9,360 nt of DNA from Alphaproteobacteria bacterium. Its GTDB lineage: Bacteria; Pseudomonadota; Alphaproteobacteria; ATCC43930; CGMCC-115725. A program made the position numbers and the translations under genes. The notes under the pieces were generated by a model. The model did not search any database. It was not told the origin of the DNA and saw nothing but the letters and a program-made list of their open reading frames with translations. How positions within the stretch are numbered: the first letter of the stretch is position 1; every line of letters starts with the position of its first letter. The stretch lies in NCBI GenBank assembly GCA_030039975.1, contig JASHUO010000840.1:1-9360 (forward strand), in the 5' to 3' direction. Positions 6,122-9,360 of this stretch are shown here, piece by piece.

Positions 6122-7462
6122 TCAGACGGTCTCGAACAGGCGCTGACCGATGAATTCGCCTTCTGCTGCGCCGCCGGGGCATGCAAAGAGCCCGCCGCCG
6201 ACATGGGTGACGAATTGGTTCATCATGTCGAACTTCGCCATCCGCTCGAAAATCTTGATGAAGCCGGTCCGCGGGTCGCGCTGGTAGCAGATGAAGAACA
6301 GGCCGGCATCGTATTCCTGGCCTTGCCGCCAGGGCGGCCAGCGCTCGGCGGTGAAATCGACGCCGTCATTGTAGGAATAGGGCCGGCGGAGGATCTGCGC
6401 GCCATCATTGCTCGCCGCCGCGGCGAGCCGGACATGAGCATTTTGCGCAATGACCGGGTTGCCGTCCTTGTCGGTCGTGTCGAGATCCAGCGCATCGAAC
6501 TCTTTTGTCTTACCGATCGGCGCGCCGGAATATTTATGCCGGCCGACGGTCTGTTCCTGGAAGGCGACCTGCATGCGATCCCAATGCTCGAGCGCGATGC
6601 GAATACGGCGGGCGACGAGGTAACTGCCGCCGCGCATCCAGTCCGGCCCTTCCTCGCCGACCCAGACGACCTTCGCCATTGCCTGGGGATCGCCGATCCG
6701 TGGATTGTTGGTGCCGTCCCTGAAGCCCATCAGGTTGCGCGGCGTTTCTTTGCCATTGAAATTCGGCATGAAGCCCGACTGCACCCAGCGGATCTGCGCG
6801 ACGCCGTCGGCGAGCCGCGCGAGCTGGCGAAGCGCATGGAACGCGACTTGCGGATCGTCCGCGCAAGCCTGGACGGAAAGGTCGCCGCCGCTATGTCCGT
6901 CGACGAGCTGGTCGCCGACGAATTTCGGCAGATCGACGAGCGCCGCAGGCCGGCGCGACGCAAGGCCGTAGCGGTCCTTGCCGTCCTTGCTGAAGAGCCC
7001 GGCGCCGAAACCAAATGTCAGCGTCAGCCGCGCCGGCGAGAGGCCGAGCGCTTCGCCGGTATCGGCGGCCATGGTGCTTGAGTCCGGCGTCGCGTAAGCA
7101 TCGCCGCCTTTGGTTTGAGCGTCGCCGGCGTGCGAGGCGACGGCCGGCTTGAGCGCGCTGTCGAGCGGCTGAGCCGTCTGACCGCTCGCCATCCTCGCGG
7201 CTGCGGCGGTCCAGGCCCGCAGCAGAGTGGCGACGTCCTCGCGCCTGGTCTCGACGAGATCGAAGGCCGCGAAGTAGCTATGGCTTTGCGCCGGGGTGAC
7301 GATGCCGCCCTGATGCAGTCCCCAAAACGGCTCGGTCGATTGCGGGTTCGGCGCGGCCGCCTCCGCACGAACGCCGACGCCAGCGACCGCGGCCAAGCCG
7401 GCCGCTCCGGTCAGAAAGCCGCGACGCGACGCACGGCGCTCGCCGTCCTCCGGCCGGTTCAT
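6122..7462 (-). CDS. efeB: Tat-exported EfeB-type DyP haem peroxidase (deferrochelatase)
   Basis: A 446-residue dye-decolorizing peroxidase of the EfeB subgroup. The N-terminus is a twin-arginine signal (RRASRRGFLTGAAGLAAVAGVGVRA, cleaved about residue 36), so it is exported folded with its haem. Family motifs: PFWGLHQGGIVTPAQSHSYF (45-64), GFGAGLF (151-157), GFRDGTNNP (246-254) with distal Asp249 of the GxxDG signature, NAHVRLAA (341-348) with probable proximal haem ligand His343, and ILRRPYSY (357-364) with the active-site Arg at 359 or 360. C-terminal PWRQGQEYDAGLFFICYQRDP and GGGLFACPG are also typical. EfeB is known as a periplasmic peroxidase in EfeUOB iron uptake and has been proposed to take iron from haem. 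The ATG at 7462 has GGAGG 7 bases upstream and overlaps the upstream gene's stop by 4 bases (ATGA). No EfeU permease is in the window. Confidence 0.93.
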   Translation of the reverse strand: MNRPEDGERRASRRGFLTGAAGLAAVAGVGVRAEAAAPNPQSTEPFWGLHQGGIVTPAQSHSYFAAFDLVETRREDVATLLRAWTAAAARMASGQTAQPLDSALKPAVASHAGDAQTKGGDAYATPDSSTMAADTGEALGLSPARLTLTFGFGAGLFSKDGKDRYGLASRRPAALVDLPKFVGDQLVDGHSGGDLSVQACADDPQVAFHALRQLARLADGVAQIRWVQSGFMPNFNGKETPRNLMGFRDGTNNPRIGDPQAMAKVVWVGEEGPDWMRGGSYLVARRIRIALEHWDRMQVAFQEQTVGRHKYSGAPIGKTKEFDALDLDTTDKDGNPVIAQNAHVRLAAAASNDGAQILRRPYSYNDGVDFTAERWPPWRQGQEYDAGLFFICYQRDPRTGFIKIFERMAKFDMMNQFVTHVGGGLFACPGGAAEGEFIGQRLFETV

Positions 7463-8643
7463 CGCGTGGCCTCCATCAAGGTGTTGACGTCGTCCTCGAC
7501 GTAATAGAAGCCCTTGCCGTCCGGCGTCATGGCGATGCCGAAGAGGTCGCCGTTTCCGGGCGGAGACTGCGCCTGGTTGGTGTCGATCCACTGGGCATAG
7601 AGCTGCTTGCCGGTTCGCGGATCGACTTCCACCACCTGACCGTTTTTGGCGTTGGTCACGAGGAGGTCGCCGTTGGGGGCGACGCACATCGCGAGCGGCC
7701 GCTTCAGAAGGCCGTCCTTCGTGACCGTTCGGCCGGTCCCCGCGCTGCTCGTCCGCGTGATCGCCTCGGGAATCGCCACGATCTGATTGCCGAGCGCGTC
7801 CGACAGATAGAGCGTGTCATCGGCGCCCAGGGCCAGCCCTGTCGGGCCGATGAGGAAGACGTCGCGGTCGGCGCGCTGGCCAAAGCCATTGGCGACCACT
7901 GTCTGGCTGGTGATCACCGGCGGCTTGGCTTGCGGGATCGACAGCTCGAGGCGCAGGACCGTCGCTTTGTTGATGGTGACGGGATAGCCCGTCTGCGGGT
8001 CGCGGACCTGATAGCCGGGAACGTCGAACCCGGCCATGCTGATAAACAGGATCGCCGTCGTCCCTTTGTCGATCACCGCCATATTGCCCCAGGGATCGTT
8101 GATGTTCGGACCCGTCCAGGCGGTCACCAGCTGCCCATTGGGATCGAGGACCAGGAGGCAGCCGTCGCCCTTGGTGCGCGTCGTGCCATCGGTGCTCGGC
8201 GTGCTGCCAACGATTACCCAGCCGGTCTTGAGCATGGTCATTGCCGTGCCCAAGCCGACGCCGCCGGGACATTGCGGCAGGTGCTGCGGCAGGCTGGCGA
8301 ACAGCGTCGTCTTCTTGGTGGAGGGGGTGTAATCGACGATCGTGCCGCCGGTGCCTTGCAGGTTCGACACGTTGTTGAAATTGGTGACCAGCACGTCGTC
8401 CTTTTTGACCTTGCCGGCAGAGACCGGCGCGACGACGACGGCGTAGGGGTTGAGGTCGCCATTGTCCGTCACCGTCGAGGTCCAGGTGATGTGTCGGTGA
8501 ATGGTTTCCAGGAACCCCTGATCCGCCGCCTCGGCGCGGGGAGTTAGCAGGAGTGGAGCCGCGATCAACGCGGCCAAGGTCGCACAGATCCCCGATCGGC
8601 ATCGCCGCCGCGTGCGCGTCATCGTCGTGATCCCTCTCGTCAT
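7459..8643 (-). CDS. Exported NHL-like beta-propeller protein, unknown function
   Basis: A 394-residue secreted protein with a beta-propeller pattern and no catalytic motif that I recognise. The signal peptide is basic (TRRRCR), then hydrophobic (ICATLAALIAAPLLL), with cleavage expected after AEA at residue 39. Repeats of the type hydrophobic strand, x-D/N-G, strand, T/S-N/D, x-G-x-hydrophobic are seen at 83-103, 266-290 (LIGPTGLALGADDTLYLSDA), 315-341 (RPLAMCVAPNGDLLVTNAK) and 368-385. Cys125, Cys162 and Cys320 could form a disulphide; there is no CxxCH haem motif. Start is either 8643 (GGAG 9 bases upstream) or the in-frame ATG at 8622 (GAGG about 10 bases upstream), which gives a more compact signal peptide; both are plausible. 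It follows the porin gene by 15 bases and overlaps the peroxidase gene by 4 bases, so the two are probably translated together and may form a complex in the periplasm. Confidence 0.82.
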   Translation of the reverse strand: MTRGITTMTRTRRRCRSGICATLAALIAAPLLLTPRAEAADQGFLETIHRHITWTSTVTDNGDLNPYAVVVAPVSAGKVKKDDVLVTNFNNVSNLQGTGGTIVDYTPSTKKTTLFASLPQHLPQCPGGVGLGTAMTMLKTGWVIVGSTPSTDGTTRTKGDGCLLVLDPNGQLVTAWTGPNINDPWGNMAVIDKGTTAILFISMAGFDVPGYQVRDPQTGYPVTINKATVLRLELSIPQAKPPVITSQTVVANGFGQRADRDVFLIGPTGLALGADDTLYLSDALGNQIVAIPEAITRTSSAGTGRTVTKDGLLKRPLAMCVAPNGDLLVTNAKNGQVVEVDPRTGKQLYAQWIDTNQAQSPPGNGDLFGIAMTPDGKGFYYVEDDVNTLMEATR

Positions 8644-8658
8644 CGGCCCATGCTCCGT

Positions 8659-9360
8659 TCAGAAGAGGATGTTGGTGCGCAGTCCGAATACCGCCTCATC
8701 CTTGACCTGCTGCGTCGGGGCGTTCGGATTGGCGATACCCGCACCGGGATTGAACACGTATTGGAAATCGGGCTGGAGCTGCCACCAGGGTGTCGCTTGG
8801 TACTGGTAGGTGACTTCCACAAAGGTCTCGCCGCTGCGCACCGGGGTGAAGGAACCAGTGAACTCCGCGGTATCGCGGTCGAGGGCGGCCGCGCGGCCGC
8901 TCACATGGGCATAGCCCATGCCGATGCCGAAGGTATCATCGTCGCGATGCAGGATCGGCTCGTGGAAGACGATCCCGGCATTCAGGCTGAAAGTGATCAG
9001 GTTGCGATCGGCGAGCGGCGTCCCCATCGGGCGGATGAACACGTTCAGGGTCCGGTCGAGCTCTTCCGGATCGACCCAGATGATCTGATCGCCGACGGCG
9101 TAGACCGCCCAATTGCCACGATGCATTTCCGGGACCCCGGTGCTCGCAGGGTTGGCGAGCGAAAGGCCGGTATTGTCGATCTCCTGATCGGCAAACTCCT
9201 TCGTGTCGTACCAGAAACCAAGCTTATAGGTGCGTCCGAGCGGCTCTGACTCGTTGGGATAAAGCATCGTGCCCAGCGAGGGATAGGAGTATTGCAACTC
9301 GGTGATCGCGAGCGTGCCGTTCCACGGAAAGGTCGTGCCTGACGGGTTCAGCTGTTGCGG
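8659..9360 (-). CDS. OprB-type porin, partial (N-terminus beyond right edge)
   Basis: C-terminal 233 residues of an outer-membrane porin of the OprB (carbohydrate-selective) family; the reading frame is open to the right edge. Visible features: TFPWNGTLAITELQYSYPS near the cut edge, YKLGFWYDTKEFAD (the usual OprB strand after it), HRGNWAVYAVGDQIIW, VFIRPMGTPLADRNLITFSLNAGI, and FVEVTYQYQATPWWQLQPDFQYVFNPG, which matches the typical OprB closing segment. The protein ends FGLRTNILF, with the C-terminal phenylalanine used for outer-membrane assembly. It is the first visible gene of the minus-strand set and may be the first of the operon or lie within it. Carbohydrate specificity is not shown by the sequence; in this setting it could pass a small iron chelate or another solute. 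Confidence 0.9.
   Translation of the reverse strand, partial: PQQLNPSGTTFPWNGTLAITELQYSYPSLGTMLYPNESEPLGRTYKLGFWYDTKEFADQEIDNTGLSLANPASTGVPEMHRGNWAVYAVGDQIIWVDPEELDRTLNVFIRPMGTPLADRNLITFSLNAGIVFHEPILHRDDDTFGIGMGYAHVSGRAAALDRDTAEFTGSFTPVRSGETFVEVTYQYQATPWWQLQPDFQYVFNPGAGIANPNAPTQQVKDEAVFGLRTNILF

Noticed and set aside
6203..7081. A 292-codon plus-strand frame opposite the DyP peroxidase
   Set aside because: Antisense shadow; the minus strand encodes an intact peroxidase with all key residues.

Overview
The window looks like chromosomal DNA from a GC-rich alphaproteobacterium. The coding sequences have strong GC-rich codon bias. A ComF gene sits head-to-head with an NDUFAF5-like methyltransferase, a pairing I associate with Alphaproteobacteria. 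A TTAACCAT-type (CtrA-like) element and a GANTC site lie in front of a membrane histidine kinase. The genus cannot be read from the sequence. There are no RNA genes, insertion sequences, CRISPR arrays or gene-free stretches over 300 bases.

Left part (1-4912). A ComF-family gene runs off the left edge on the minus strand. Divergent from it is an NDUFAF5/BioC-like SAM methyltransferase-fold protein whose promoter suggests a leaderless mRNA. Next come, all on the plus strand, a two-TM PAS histidine kinase with no response regulator in the window, a small exported DUF6134-like protein, and a PhnB-like VOC-fold protein with a GTG start and a strong Shine-Dalgarno. These look like ordinary housekeeping or accessory genes.

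Right part (4913-9360). Six genes run on the minus strand in transcription order: an OprB-type porin (cut by the right edge), an exported NHL-like beta-propeller protein, a Tat-exported EfeB-type DyP haem peroxidase, an EfeO-type periplasmic cupredoxin, the [2Fe-2S] protein Bfd and bacterioferritin Bfr. Propeller and peroxidase overlap by 4 bases (ATGA); the other gaps are 15 to 79 bases. Together the set spans outer membrane (porin), periplasm (propeller, peroxidase, cupredoxin) and cytoplasm (Bfd, Bfr). It reads as an iron-handling locus that resembles EfeUOB but has no permease in view and includes two genes not normally part of it. The Bfr lacks the ferroxidase ligand His130 and the inner-surface His46 while keeping haem-ligand Met52. 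A stable hairpin separates bfd from bfr. This locus is the best candidate for something new.

The operon's promoter and any iron permease would lie beyond the right edge, so its regulation cannot be judged here.
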